DNA of 64,000 bases. Origin: Vibrio celticus (lineage in GTDB: Bacteria > Pseudomonadota > Gammaproteobacteria > Enterobacterales > Vibrionaceae). Within the stretch, counting starts at the first letter, position 1, and each line of letters starts with the position of its first letter. The notes beneath the pieces are model-generated. The model was given only the letters and a program-made list of their open reading frames with translations, made no database searches and was not told the origin of the DNA. The stretch lies in NCBI RefSeq assembly GCF_024347335.1, contig NZ_AP025463.1, positions 2,170,001 through 2,234,000 on the forward strand, in the 5' to 3' direction. Below are positions 51,752-60,535 of this stretch, one piece after another. The position numbers and the translations under genes were made by a program.

Positions 51752-51782
51752 TTAGCCGAGCCCGTTGCTCGGCTATTTTTAT
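51752..51782 (+). terminator. Terminator after the dsDNA-mimic gene
   Basis: TAGCCGAGC pairs with GCTCGGCTA and is followed by TTTTT. Because this hairpin lies ahead of the RNA methyltransferase start, it also argues against any start codon within it for that gene. Confidence 0.88.
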
Positions 51783-51839
51783 CACGCTGTTTCTCATCAT
51801 GACTACCTACTTTCATCATCAACGTTAGATTCACTGATT

Positions 51840-52322
51840 ATGACCAAAGCAAAAACAGACACACAATCAAAAGGCTATGCCTGCATTGGCCTAGTTAACC
51901 CAAAGACGCCTGAAAACGTTGGCTCAGTAATGCGAGCTGCTGGCTGCTACGGCGCCAACTCTGTATTTTACACTGGCACACGCTACGACCATGCGCGAAA
52001 ATTCCATACCGACACCAAAGAAAAGCACCTAGCCCTGCCTTTAATTGGTGTTGAAGAGCTGAAAGATATTATTCCAGTAGGCTGCGTGCCGGTTGCCGTT
52101 GATCTGATTGAAGGTGCTAAGCCTCTACCTGATTACAAGCACCCACCACGTGCGTTTTACATTTTTGGCCCAGAAGATGGCACGCTAAAGAAAGAGATCA
52201 CAGATTTCTGTCGTGAGACGATTTACGTTCCGACTAACGGCTGCATGAACCTAGCGGCATCAGTGAATGTTGTGCTTTACGACCGATTGGCGAAAGGCGA
52301 TAACTTCTCGAATCATAAGTAA
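51840..52322 (+). CDS. SpoU/TrmH-family RNA methyltransferase
   Basis: From ATG 51840 the product has 160 residues. Its SPOUT motifs are LVNPKTPENVGSVMRAA (motif 1), FYIFGPEDGTL (motif 2) and YVPTNGCMNLAASVNVVLYD (motif 3). These enzymes 2'-O-methylate tRNA or rRNA; which position is modified is not clear from the sequence. A start upstream would begin inside the preceding terminator. Confidence 0.88.
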   Translation: MTKAKTDTQSKGYACIGLVNPKTPENVGSVMRAAGCYGANSVFYTGTRYDHARKFHTDTKEKHLALPLIGVEELKDIIPVGCVPVAVDLIEGAKPLPDYKHPPRAFYIFGPEDGTLKKEITDFCRETIYVPTNGCMNLAASVNVVLYDRLAKGDNFSNHK

Positions 52323-52351
52323 CAGACGACTTTTGTTTCGGCCGCGCTTGA

Positions 52352-52390
52352 GATTCCCTATGACACTCGTTCCTCGTTCTAGGGAATGAC
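52352..52390 (+). repeat. Single REP-like palindrome
   Basis: GATTCCCTA and TAGGGAATGAC arms around a TCGTTCCTC-containing loop, the same family as the array at 42.4-43.0 kb, in the orientation of the complement of its reverse units. Confidence 0.8.
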
Positions 52391-52482
52391 GACTCAAAGG
52401 GGCTTGATACTTTGTTAGTTGTGAAAGGTGACCTTCAATGCCGAGCGGTATTGAGCGGATGAAAACCGAAGATTCAGATGTA

Positions 52483-52513
52483 AAAAAACCTGCTCAGTGA
52501 GCAGGTTTTTTAG
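52483..52513. terminator. Bidirectional terminator between RNA methyltransferase and rluB
   Basis: AAAAAACCTGCTC pairs with GAGCAGGTTTTTT around AGT, suiting both convergent transcripts. Confidence 0.9.
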
Positions 52514-52562
52514 TATTCAGTGCTTTCAGCTAATGAAGCTTTACACGTAAGAACTTATGTAA

Positions 52563-53597
52563 TTACTGACGTGTTCTTGGCTTAGCTGGTTTAGCCGGGC
52601 GACCGTTGTTCAGTTTAGGCTTACTTTTATTAGCCTGAGGTTTGCCTTTGTTTGTAGCTGGAGCGCTACGACCTGAATCAGGTGTTGTAGTACCGCGAGT
52701 TGCAGGCTTCTTACGCTTAGTTTGGTTGCTACGGCCTTTTGGTGCGTTTGCACGCTCTTCGTGACGCTTAACAGCACGACGAATTTTTTGGCTACGAGAA
52801 CGCTCACGCTTACGAGAAGTGTTTGAAGGATCAAGATCCAACAGTGTCTCTTTCTCTGGCTTAAGTTCAACAAGCTCACGCAGGTAGTTAACTTCTTGAA
52901 GATCTAGCTCTTTCCAACCACCACGAGGCAGTTTCTTATCAAGGTAGATATCACCGTAACGTACACGTTTCAGACGGCTTACTGTCGTTTCTTGAGATTC
53001 CCAAAGACGACGAACCTCACGGTTACGACCTTCGTTAATCGCTACGTAGAAAGTATGGTTCATACCTTCACCGCCAGCGTAAACCACATCTTCAAAACGA
53101 GCCATGCCGTCTTCTAGTTGTACGCCACGAGTAACGTTTTTAACTTTTTGCTCAGTCACTTCACCGAATACACGTACTAGGTACTCACGCTCAACCTGAC
53201 GGCTTGGGTGCATTAGACGGTTTGCAAGCTCACCATCAGTAGTGAAAAGCAAAAGACCCGATGTGTTTGCATCAAGACGACCAACTGAAATCCAACGAGA
53301 ACCACGGATCTTAGGTAGACGATCGAAAACAGTACGGCGGCCTTCAGGATCGTGACGAGTACAAAGCTCACCTTCAGGTTTGTAGTAAGCAAGTACACGA
53401 CAAACCACTTCTTCAGAAGCCTTGCCTGAAACAGTATGGCCATCGATACGGATCACTGAGTTCTCGTCTTCAAGACGCTCGCCCAGTTTCGCAACTTGAC
53501 CGTTAACACTTACACGACCAGATTTGATTAAACCTTCTAGTTCACGACGAGAACCGTGACCAGCTCGCGCTAAAACCTTCTGTAATTTTTCGCTCAT
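52563..53597 (-). CDS. rluB: 23S rRNA pseudouridine synthase B
   Basis: A 344-residue enzyme with an N-terminal S4 RNA-binding domain (EKLQKVLARAGHGSRRELEGLI) and an RsuA-type pseudouridine synthase domain with catalytic Asp109 in GRLDANTSGLL. RluB modifies U2605 of 23S rRNA in E. coli. The C-terminal ~90 residues are very basic and low-complexity (Lys/Arg/Pro/Asn rich), a common but unconserved tail. It follows the yciO-like gene on the minus strand. Confidence 0.93.
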   Translation of the reverse strand: MSEKLQKVLARAGHGSRRELEGLIKSGRVSVNGQVAKLGERLEDENSVIRIDGHTVSGKASEEVVCRVLAYYKPEGELCTRHDPEGRRTVFDRLPKIRGSRWISVGRLDANTSGLLLFTTDGELANRLMHPSRQVEREYLVRVFGEVTEQKVKNVTRGVQLEDGMARFEDVVYAGGEGMNHTFYVAINEGRNREVRRLWESQETTVSRLKRVRYGDIYLDKKLPRGGWKELDLQEVNYLRELVELKPEKETLLDLDPSNTSRKRERSRSQKIRRAVKRHEERANAPKGRSNQTKRKKPATRGTTTPDSGRSAPATNKGKPQANKSKPKLNNGRPAKPAKPRTRQ

Positions 53598-53681
53598 TTA
53601 CTCTTTTCTACCTAATTGTCGTCTTCACAGACGTCGAATGAATTTTTCGCGACCAAATCGCGGTCGCGTATTATCGCAAAT

Positions 53682-53720
53682 AACCTGCCAAAAAGCACTT
53701 GTTATTTACTGTGGCAGGTT
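53682..53720 (-). other. Hairpin between yciO-like gene and rluB
   Basis: AACCTGCCA (53682-53690) pairs with TGGCAGGTT (53712-53720). On the minus strand it is followed by ATTTGCG rather than a U-run, so it may be a partial terminator or stability element. Confidence 0.45.
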
Positions 53721-53756
53721 TGCTGTATCGTTACAGACTGTTAATCAGTAAAGCGA

Positions 53757-54377
53757 TTATTCAAACGGCGCAGGATCGCCCGCACCACGACGTAGAACCA
53801 CGGCATCATCGTCACTGAAGTCAATAACCGTCGTCGGTTGCTCACCTAAGTAACCGCCATTCAAAATCACATCAACCGCATGCTCTAGGCTGTCACGAAT
53901 TTCTTCTGGATCCGACTCCGTAGTCTCGTTACCCGGAAGAATCAGTGACGTCGACATCAATGGTTCGCCCATCGCTTCCAACAGGTCGAGTGCAATCTTG
54001 TTGTCTGGGACACGAATACCAATCGTTTTACGCTTGGCGTTCATCAAACGCTTTGGCACTTCTTTGGTTGCTTTAAAGATAAACGTGTAAGCACCTGGCG
54101 TGTGTGCTTTCAGTAGACGGAAAGCCACGTTATCGACGCGTGCATACAGTGATAATTCAGAAAGATCACGGCATAACAAGGTGAAGTTGTGCTTGTCATC
54201 GATGCGACGAATTTTACAGATACGTTCAAGTGCTTGTTTGTTTTCAAGCTGACAGCCCAGCGCATAACCGGAATCTGTTGGATAAACCACAACGCCGCCA
54301 TTGCGAATAATCGCAACCGCTTGAGTAATTAAGCGTGCTTGTGGGTTATCTGGGTGTACATAAAAAAACTGGCTCAT
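53757..54377 (-). CDS. yciO: YciO-like Sua5/YrdC-family protein
   Basis: A 206-residue protein with the Sua5/YrdC/YciO fold: early GGVVVYPTDSGYALGCQ, then the KRKTIGIRVPDN segment and LMSTSLILPG. The family members Sua5 and TsaC make threonylcarbamoyl-AMP for tRNA t6A; YciO is a paralogue with weak or uncertain activity. It lies between the PHP phosphoesterase gene and rluB, the same order as the E. coli trp-neighbouring yciV-yciO-rluB group. Confidence 0.88.
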   Translation of the reverse strand: MSQFFYVHPDNPQARLITQAVAIIRNGGVVVYPTDSGYALGCQLENKQALERICKIRRIDDKHNFTLLCRDLSELSLYARVDNVAFRLLKAHTPGAYTFIFKATKEVPKRLMNAKRKTIGIRVPDNKIALDLLEAMGEPLMSTSLILPGNETTESDPEEIRDSLEHAVDVILNGGYLGEQPTTVIDFSDDDAVVLRRGAGDPAPFE

Positions 54378-54439
54378 TGTTGATCCTCGTTATCGAATCT
54401 CTCGACTCTATCATCAGAAGGAGCTGGCTCACCTAAAGA

Positions 54440-55294
54440 CTATTCAGATGGTGAAACCGTTTGAAACTCCCAATCTTTCCATACTTCTTCGACCCCAGAA
54501 GGTAGCCAGAGATTCCGTCCAAGTTCCATCCACGGAGATGGGTAATGGAAATCACTGCCTTGGGAGGCTAATAGTTTGTATTGTATAGCATAATCCGCGA
54601 GTGTGCGTCTTTCTTGTTGCGCTTGCTGAGGTTGAGCAACTTCCATCGCATCCCCTTTCGCTTCAACAAATGCCGCTAGCAGGCGCTTAACCCACTTGGC
54701 TGTAAGGCCATATCGCCCAGGGTGAGCGAGCACGGCTTGTCCACCAGCAGCATGGATAGCCGTGACAGCATCACTCATTGAACACCACGTAGGCGGCACA
54801 TAACCTGGGTTATTGCGAGTAAGAAACTTTTTAAACACCTGCTGCATGGTTTTTGCGTAGCCGTTGTCGACTAACCACTTAGCAAAGTGAGCGCGAGTAA
54901 TAGGCGCATCACCCGCAATCAATTTAACTTCTTCTAGCACTCCTTCACGAGTCGCTTTCTCAAGACGTTGAGCAATCATCTCTGCACGTCCAATGCGGTG
55001 TTGCTTCTGTTGCTCAATGAGCGCTTTAAGCTCTGGTGACTCAGGATCAACGTTTAACCCAACAATATGGATATCTTTGTTTTGCCAAACAGTCGAAATC
55101 TCAATGCCGTTGATCAGCTGAATAGGGAGGTTGTTATCAGCAATATAGTTGCGTGCTTCAGCAAGCCCATCAGTCGTGTCATGATCTGTAATCGCTAGCG
55201 CTTCGATGTTAAAGCCAAGCGCTCGGTCAATTAGCTCAGGTGGAGTAAGTCGGCCATCTGAGGCTGTTGTATGACTATGTAGATCAATTCTCAT
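54440..55294 (-). CDS. rnm: PHP-domain phosphoesterase, RNase AM (YciV/TrpH)
   Basis: From ATG 55294 the product has 284 residues, close to the family's ~290; an upstream start adds 21 low-complexity residues overlapping the trp promoter side. The PHP metal-binding motifs HSHTTASDG, TDHDT, LAHPGRYG and GSDFHYP are all clear. The E. coli relative matures 5' ends of ribosomal RNAs and degrades short RNA. It is divergent from trp. Confidence 0.9.
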   Translation of the reverse strand: MRIDLHSHTTASDGRLTPPELIDRALGFNIEALAITDHDTTDGLAEARNYIADNNLPIQLINGIEISTVWQNKDIHIVGLNVDPESPELKALIEQQKQHRIGRAEMIAQRLEKATREGVLEEVKLIAGDAPITRAHFAKWLVDNGYAKTMQQVFKKFLTRNNPGYVPPTWCSMSDAVTAIHAAGGQAVLAHPGRYGLTAKWVKRLLAAFVEAKGDAMEVAQPQQAQQERRTLADYAIQYKLLASQGSDFHYPSPWMELGRNLWLPSGVEEVWKDWEFQTVSPSE

Positions 55295-55346
55295 ATATTC
55301 TTTTTCATTGTTTTCAATTTTTATCGTTATATTTGTGTCAACACAC

Positions 55347-55381
55347 TTGACCCGCAAGCAGAAAACTAGTTAACTAGTACA
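55347..55381 (+). promoter_or_regulatory. trp promoter and TrpR operator
   Basis: TTGACC (55347-55352) and TTAACT (55370-55375) are spaced by 17 bases. The operator AACTAGTTAACTAGTAC overlaps the -10, nearly identical to the E. coli trp operator. Repression by TrpR with tryptophan is therefore strongly indicated. Confidence 0.93.
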
Positions 55382-55414
55382 CAAATACGAAGTATCACAT
55401 TTGATAGGTTCACC

Positions 55415-55540
55415 ATGTTACAAGAATTTAACCAAAACCATAAAGATAAAGTTTTAGAACTTTCTTCAGTAGAAGCAAGTTCTGAGCTTAATTGGTGGCG
55501 CACTTGGACAAGTTCTTGGTGGGCTAACGTGTACTTCTAG
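55415..55540 (+). CDS. trpL: trp operon leader peptide (41 residues, five Trp)
   Basis: A short frame from ATG 55415 to TAG 55540. The last third contains Trp-Trp, a single Trp and Trp-Trp (NWWRTWTSSWWANVYF), which makes translation sensitive to charged tRNA-Trp. It is followed by an attenuator hairpin and U-run, so the classic ribosome-stalling attenuation applies. It is longer than the 14-residue E. coli leader. Confidence 0.93.
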   Translation: MLQEFNQNHKDKVLELSSVEASSELNWWRTWTSSWWANVYF

Positions 55541-55571
55541 TTAAACAGTTTGTTTATAAAAAAGTTATCAC

Positions 55572-55599
55572 TAAGCCCGCTTTAATAGCGGGCTTTTTA
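55572..55599 (+). terminator. trp attenuator terminator
   Basis: AAGCCCGC (55573-55580) pairs with GCGGGCTT (55588-55595), followed by TTTTT. It lies 32 bases after the leader-peptide stop and 127 before trpE. Confidence 0.9.
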
Positions 55600-55726
55600 A
55601 TTTGTCGAACATCTCACATTCAACTGACTAACAAATCATCGAATTGACCATATTCTAGATTGGGTGAAAGGTATCTTTATGCGACTATGTACGGCAGGAA
55701 ATTCAAAGAATCATAAAGGAGGTCTT

Positions 55727-57334
55727 GTGAACAAGGCCATTGAAATCAAAAAGCTGGGAACCATTGAGGTCATCAATTCTTCAGTTCCTTACTCGCAAGA
55801 TCCAACCAGCGTTTTCCATACTTTGTGTGAAAACAAAACTGATAGTCTTTTGTTGGAATCTGCCGAGATTGAATCTAAACAGAACCTGACAAGCCTACTC
55901 CTTATCGACTCTGCTGTTCGCATCGTATGTCGCGGACATGAAGTAACCTTTCAAGCATTGACTGAAAACGGTCAAGCGCTTATCGAACATCTCACTCAAA
56001 ACGTGAAATCAGAAATTAAATCTGACCTTACTGATAACGTTTTGACGCTGACTTTTGTCGAGCCAAGCAACGAATTAGACGAAGACTCACGTTTAAGAGA
56101 AGCCTCTTCATTTGATGCTCTACGTTTAGTTCAGCACAGCTTTGAGCAAGACGCAGATAACAAACACGCGCTATTCATGGCGGGCTTATTCGCTTACGAC
56201 ATCGTGGCAAACTTTGAGCCGCTAGGTGATGCTGAAGCGACTAACAACTGCCCTGACTTTGTCTTCTACGTAGCTGAAACACTATTGCGTTTCGACCACC
56301 AAGAGAACGAAGGCCTACTTCACGCGAGCTTGTTCGCTCAAGATGACAGCATCAAAGCGCAATTAACAGAGCGCCTAGCCGACATTCAAACACAGTGTCA
56401 GTCATTGAAAGCCATCACAGAAGTTACGCCACTAGACAATGTTGACGCTGTACCAAGCGTTTCAGATGAAGACTTCTGCCAAACGGTTCGTGATTTAAAA
56501 GAGTACGTAGTTAAAGGCGATGTATTCCAAGTGGTACCTTCACGTCGCTTCACGCTACCTTGCCCTGCTCCACTGGCGGCTTACAAAGAACTCAAGCAAA
56601 GTAATCCAAGCCCTTACATGTTCTACATGCAAGACGAGCTGTTTACTCTGTTTGGTGCTTCTCCAGAAAGTGCACTGAAGTACGAAACTGAAACCAACCA
56701 AATCGAAATTTACCCAATTGCTGGTACTCGTCGTCGTGGTAAGCGCCCTGACGGTCAAATCGATTTCGACCTAGACAGCCGTATCGAACTTGAACTGCGT
56801 ACCGACAAGAAAGAAAACGCGGAACACATGATGCTAGTCGACCTAGCGCGTAACGATGTGGCACGTATTGCCGAAGCTGGCACTCGTCACGTAGCAGACT
56901 TGCTAAAAGTTGACCGCTACAGCCATGTAATGCACTTAGTTTCTCGTGTTGTTGGTCAGCTCCGTGAAGACTTAGATGCCCTGCACGCTTACCAAGCTTG
57001 TATGAACATGGGCACGCTAACGGGCGCACCAAAAATCCGCGCAATGCAGCTTATTCGTGACGTAGAAAAAACGCGTCGTGGCAGCTACGGTGGCGCAGTC
57101 GGTTATCTAACTGGTGAAGGGACTCTAGATACTTGTATCGTAATTCGTTCTGCTTACGTTGAAGATGGCATGGCGCAAGTACAAGCTGGCGCTGGTGTGG
57201 TATTCGACTCAGATCCACAAGCAGAAGCCGATGAAACTCGCGGCAAAGCACAAGCGGTTATCTCTGCGATTCAAGCTGCACATACTAAAAATACGGCACC
57301 AAGCCAAAGCACACCAAATAAAAAGGAGTCGTAA
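55727..57334 (+). CDS. trpE: Anthranilate synthase component I
   Basis: From GTG 55727, which follows AAAGGAGG by four bases, the product has 535 residues. An in-frame upstream start (55664) would add a non-family extension. The tryptophan feedback site LLESAEI is present near the N terminus, and the chorismate-binding core appears as GDVFQVVPSRRF, PIAGTRRRG and LTGAPKIRAMQ. It converts chorismate to anthranilate with ammonia from TrpG. It is the first structural gene, three bases before trpG. Confidence 0.95.
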   Translation: MNKAIEIKKLGTIEVINSSVPYSQDPTSVFHTLCENKTDSLLLESAEIESKQNLTSLLLIDSAVRIVCRGHEVTFQALTENGQALIEHLTQNVKSEIKSDLTDNVLTLTFVEPSNELDEDSRLREASSFDALRLVQHSFEQDADNKHALFMAGLFAYDIVANFEPLGDAEATNNCPDFVFYVAETLLRFDHQENEGLLHASLFAQDDSIKAQLTERLADIQTQCQSLKAITEVTPLDNVDAVPSVSDEDFCQTVRDLKEYVVKGDVFQVVPSRRFTLPCPAPLAAYKELKQSNPSPYMFYMQDELFTLFGASPESALKYETETNQIEIYPIAGTRRRGKRPDGQIDFDLDSRIELELRTDKKENAEHMMLVDLARNDVARIAEAGTRHVADLLKVDRYSHVMHLVSRVVGQLREDLDALHAYQACMNMGTLTGAPKIRAMQLIRDVEKTRRGSYGGAVGYLTGEGTLDTCIVIRSAYVEDGMAQVQAGAGVVFDSDPQAEADETRGKAQAVISAIQAAHTKNTAPSQSTPNKKES

Positions 57335-57336
57335 TC

Positions 57337-57927
57337 ATGGCTGATATTGTATTCATCGATAACTTCGACTCGTTCACTTACAACCTTGTAGACCAATTTC
57401 GTTCATTAGGTCACAGCGTAAAAATTTACCGTAACAACATTCCGGCAAAGGTTGTTGAAGCGGCGATCAACGAACTAGACAACCCTGTTGCACTGCTTTC
57501 GCCAGGCCCTGGCGCTCCAGCAGATGCGGGCTGTATGCCAGAGCTGATTCAGCTGCTAAAAGGTAAAGTACCAATGATTGGTATTTGCTTAGGCCACCAA
57601 GCAATTGTTGAAGCCTATGGCGGCACCGTTGCAGGCGCTGGCGAAATCATTCATGGTAAGGTGTCGATGATGGAACACCAAAACCATGCGACTTACCAAG
57701 GCTTACCTTCGCCACTGGCTATCGCTCGCTACCACTCTTTAGTGGCAACGCATGTATCTGATAGCCTAACGGTGACCGCTGAAGTCGATGATTTGGTGAT
57801 GTCAGTGGTTCAAGAACAAGACAAGGTGTGTGGATTCCAATTCCACCCTGAATCAATTATGACGACCTACGGTGCAACGCTTCTAGCAAACGCGATCGAA
57901 TGGGCTCTTGAGAAAAAGACGATATAG
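57337..57927 (+). CDS. trpG: Anthranilate synthase component II (glutamine amidotransferase)
   Basis: A 196-residue class I amidotransferase with catalytic Cys84 in GICLGHQA and the His-Glu pair in FQFHPES. It provides ammonia to TrpE. In E. coli it is fused to TrpD; here it is separate, as in vibrios. Confidence 0.96.
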   Translation: MADIVFIDNFDSFTYNLVDQFRSLGHSVKIYRNNIPAKVVEAAINELDNPVALLSPGPGAPADAGCMPELIQLLKGKVPMIGICLGHQAIVEAYGGTVAGAGEIIHGKVSMMEHQNHATYQGLPSPLAIARYHSLVATHVSDSLTVTAEVDDLVMSVVQEQDKVCGFQFHPESIMTTYGATLLANAIEWALEKKTI

Positions 57928-57936
57928 GAAACGATC

Positions 57937-58932
57937 ATGGAACAGATTAATAAACTTTACGAACAGCAGTCTCTTACTCAAGAAGAAAGCCAACAATTGT
58001 TTGATGTGATCATCAAGGGTGAACTAGACCCAATCTTGATGGCTTCTGCATTGACTGCACTAAAAATCAAAGGCGAAACGCCCGATGAGATTGCAGGTGC
58101 AGCAAAAGCACTACTTGCGAATGCTAACCCGTTCCCGCGCCCTGATTACGATTTCGCTGACATCGTAGGTACAGGTGGCGACGGTCACAACACCATTAAT
58201 ATCTCTACGACTTCTGCGTTCGTTGCCGCAGCATGTGGCTTAAAAGTCGCGAAGCACGGTAATCGTAGCGTATCGAGCAAATCAGGCTCTTCTGACCTAC
58301 TGGATTCGTTCGGTATCAACCTAGCGATGACAGCAGAAGATACACGTACGGCTGTTGATGAGCTTGGCGTAGCATTCCTATTTGCTCCGCAGTATCACGT
58401 CGGTGTACGTCACGCGATGCCGGTTCGTCAAACCATGAAAACGCGCACTATCTTCAATATTCTTGGCCCACTGATTAACCCTGCTCGCCCTAACATCGAG
58501 CTAATGGGTGTTTACAGCAAAGAGTTGGTTCGCCCTATCGCAGAAACCATGCTGCAAATGGGCATGAAGCGTGCTGCGGTTGTTCACGGTAGCGGATTAG
58601 ATGAAGTGGCGATTCACAGCGAGACTATCGTTGCTGAAATCAAAGATGGCGAGATTCACGAATACACAGTGACACCGGCTGACTTTGGTTTGAACACTCA
58701 CCCTCTTGAAGCGATTAAGGGCGGCGAGCCAGAAGAGAACAAAGCCATCACAACTGATATCCTGACGGGTAAAGGTACTGATGCTCAAGTTGGCGCAGTG
58801 GCAGTCAACGTTGCTCTATTGATGCGTCTGTTTGGTCACGAAGACCTAAAAGCCAACGCACAGCAAGCGATTGACGCGATGAACTCTGGCAAAGCGTACG
58901 AGCTTGTACAAAAGCTAGCTGCACACGCTTAA
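57937..58932 (+). CDS. trpD: Anthranilate phosphoribosyltransferase
   Basis: A 331-residue enzyme with the PRPP-binding glycine motif VGTGGDGHNTINIST and the KHGNRSVSSKSGSSD motif. It couples anthranilate to phosphoribosyl pyrophosphate. It starts nine bases after trpG. Confidence 0.96.
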   Translation: MEQINKLYEQQSLTQEESQQLFDVIIKGELDPILMASALTALKIKGETPDEIAGAAKALLANANPFPRPDYDFADIVGTGGDGHNTINISTTSAFVAAACGLKVAKHGNRSVSSKSGSSDLLDSFGINLAMTAEDTRTAVDELGVAFLFAPQYHVGVRHAMPVRQTMKTRTIFNILGPLINPARPNIELMGVYSKELVRPIAETMLQMGMKRAAVVHGSGLDEVAIHSETIVAEIKDGEIHEYTVTPADFGLNTHPLEAIKGGEPEENKAITTDILTGKGTDAQVGAVAVNVALLMRLFGHEDLKANAQQAIDAMNSGKAYELVQKLAAHA

Positions 58933-58957
58933 CGAACGACGAATTGAGACAAAGAAC

Positions 58958-60397
58958 ATGACACAGACTACCGATAAACTGTCGACCCACGTTTCAGTCA
59001 AAGAAGCTGAAATGGCGGAAGTATTAGCAAAAATCGTTCGTGATAAATACCAATGGGTTGAAGCACGTAAGCAGACTCAGCCATTGGATGAGTTTAAAGC
59101 GTCACTAGCTGCAACAGACCGCAGCTTTTATGATGCTCTGAGCGGAGAGCAAACAGTTTTCATCACTGAATGTAAAAAGGCATCTCCGTCAAAAGGTCTA
59201 ATCCGTGACGAGTTTGACCTCGACTACATTGCGTCGGTTTACAACAACCACGCAAACGCGATTTCTGTGCTGACAGACGAGAAGTACTTCCAAGGTGACT
59301 TTGAGTTTTTACCTAAGGTTCGCAGCATTGCTAAGCAGCCTATCCTGTGTAAAGACTTCATGGTTGATACCTACCAAGTGTACCTAGCTCGTCATTACTC
59401 AGCTGATGCTATCTTGCTAATGCTATCGGTATTAGATGACGAAGAGTACAAAGCGCTGGCGGAAGTCGCTCACTCACTCAACATGGGTGTATTGACCGAA
59501 GTCAGCAACGAAGAAGAACTTCACCGCGCAGTCGCTCTAAACGCGAAAGTAATCGGCATTAACAACCGTAACCTTCGTGACCTTTCGACTGATTTAAACC
59601 GTACTAAAGAGTTGGCGCCCCTGATTCGCGAACTGGCTCCAAACGCAGTCGTGATTTCAGAGTCTGGCATCTACACACATCAACAAGTTCGTGACCTTTC
59701 AACGTTTGCAGATGGCTTCCTAATCGGTAGCTCTCTAATGGCAGAAAAGAACCTTGAGCTTGCGGTGCGTAAAGTAACGCTGGGCGAAAACAAGGTGTGT
59801 GGTTTAACTCACTCTGATGATGCAGTGAAAGCTTATCAAGCTGGTGCGGTATTCGGTGGTCTGATTTTCGTTGAAGCGTCTAAGCGTCATGTGGATATCG
59901 AAGCGGCTCGTTTGACTATGAGCGGCGCACCTTTGAACTACGTGGGTGTGTTCCAAAACCACAGCGTGGCAGACGTTGCGAAAACAGTTTCTGAGCTAGG
60001 CCTGTTCGCTGTGCAATTGCACGGTGATGAGTCTCAAGCGTATGTCGATGAACTAAAACAGTCACTGCCTGAAAGCGTTGAGATTTGGAAAGCTTATGGT
60101 GTTGCTCCCGATGCTGAGAGCTCGCTACCAGAATTACTAGAAAGCAACGTGACTCGTCACCTACTAGATACTAAAGTGGGTTCTCAAACGGGTGGTACAG
60201 GCCAAGCGTTCGATTGGAGCCTAATCAACAACCAAAGCGCAATCATGTTAGCGGGAGGCCTAAATCCAGAAAATGCTAACCAAGCCGCTAAGTTGGGTTG
60301 TTTAGGATTAGACCTAAACTCTGGCGTTGAATCAGCTCCGGGTAAAAAAGACGCAGACAAACTGCAACGCGCTTTTGCAGCGATTCGTAATTACTAG
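58958..60397 (+). CDS. trpCF: Bifunctional TrpC-TrpF (indole-3-glycerol phosphate synthase / PRA isomerase)
   Basis: A 479-residue fusion. TrpC occupies about residues 20-270 (FITECKKASPSKGLIR, LCKDFMVDTYQ, VISESGIYTH). TrpF follows (KVCGLTHSDDAVKAY, AVQLHGDES, LAGGLNPENANQA). It converts phosphoribosyl anthranilate through CdRP to indoleglycerol phosphate. A 138-base gap follows before trpB, with no promoter I can be sure of. Confidence 0.95.
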   Translation: MTQTTDKLSTHVSVKEAEMAEVLAKIVRDKYQWVEARKQTQPLDEFKASLAATDRSFYDALSGEQTVFITECKKASPSKGLIRDEFDLDYIASVYNNHANAISVLTDEKYFQGDFEFLPKVRSIAKQPILCKDFMVDTYQVYLARHYSADAILLMLSVLDDEEYKALAEVAHSLNMGVLTEVSNEEELHRAVALNAKVIGINNRNLRDLSTDLNRTKELAPLIRELAPNAVVISESGIYTHQQVRDLSTFADGFLIGSSLMAEKNLELAVRKVTLGENKVCGLTHSDDAVKAYQAGAVFGGLIFVEASKRHVDIEAARLTMSGAPLNYVGVFQNHSVADVAKTVSELGLFAVQLHGDESQAYVDELKQSLPESVEIWKAYGVAPDAESSLPELLESNVTRHLLDTKVGSQTGGTGQAFDWSLINNQSAIMLAGGLNPENANQAAKLGCLGLDLNSGVESAPGKKDADKLQRAFAAIRNY

Positions 60398-60535
60398 TCC
60401 AAACTCGGCGCTAGAAATCAGAAAGCAGAAAGCAGAAACTAAAAACATATTTGTGGGCTTTGCCTTTTGCGAAGCTCAAGCAAGATTAAATGACTTGGTG
60501 TGAATACACATCAATAGAATTGAAGGAATAACACA

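Noticed and set aside
51765..51839. N-terminal extension of the RNA methyltransferase
   Set aside because: It would begin inside the terminator of the upstream gene, and the added residues do not belong to the family.
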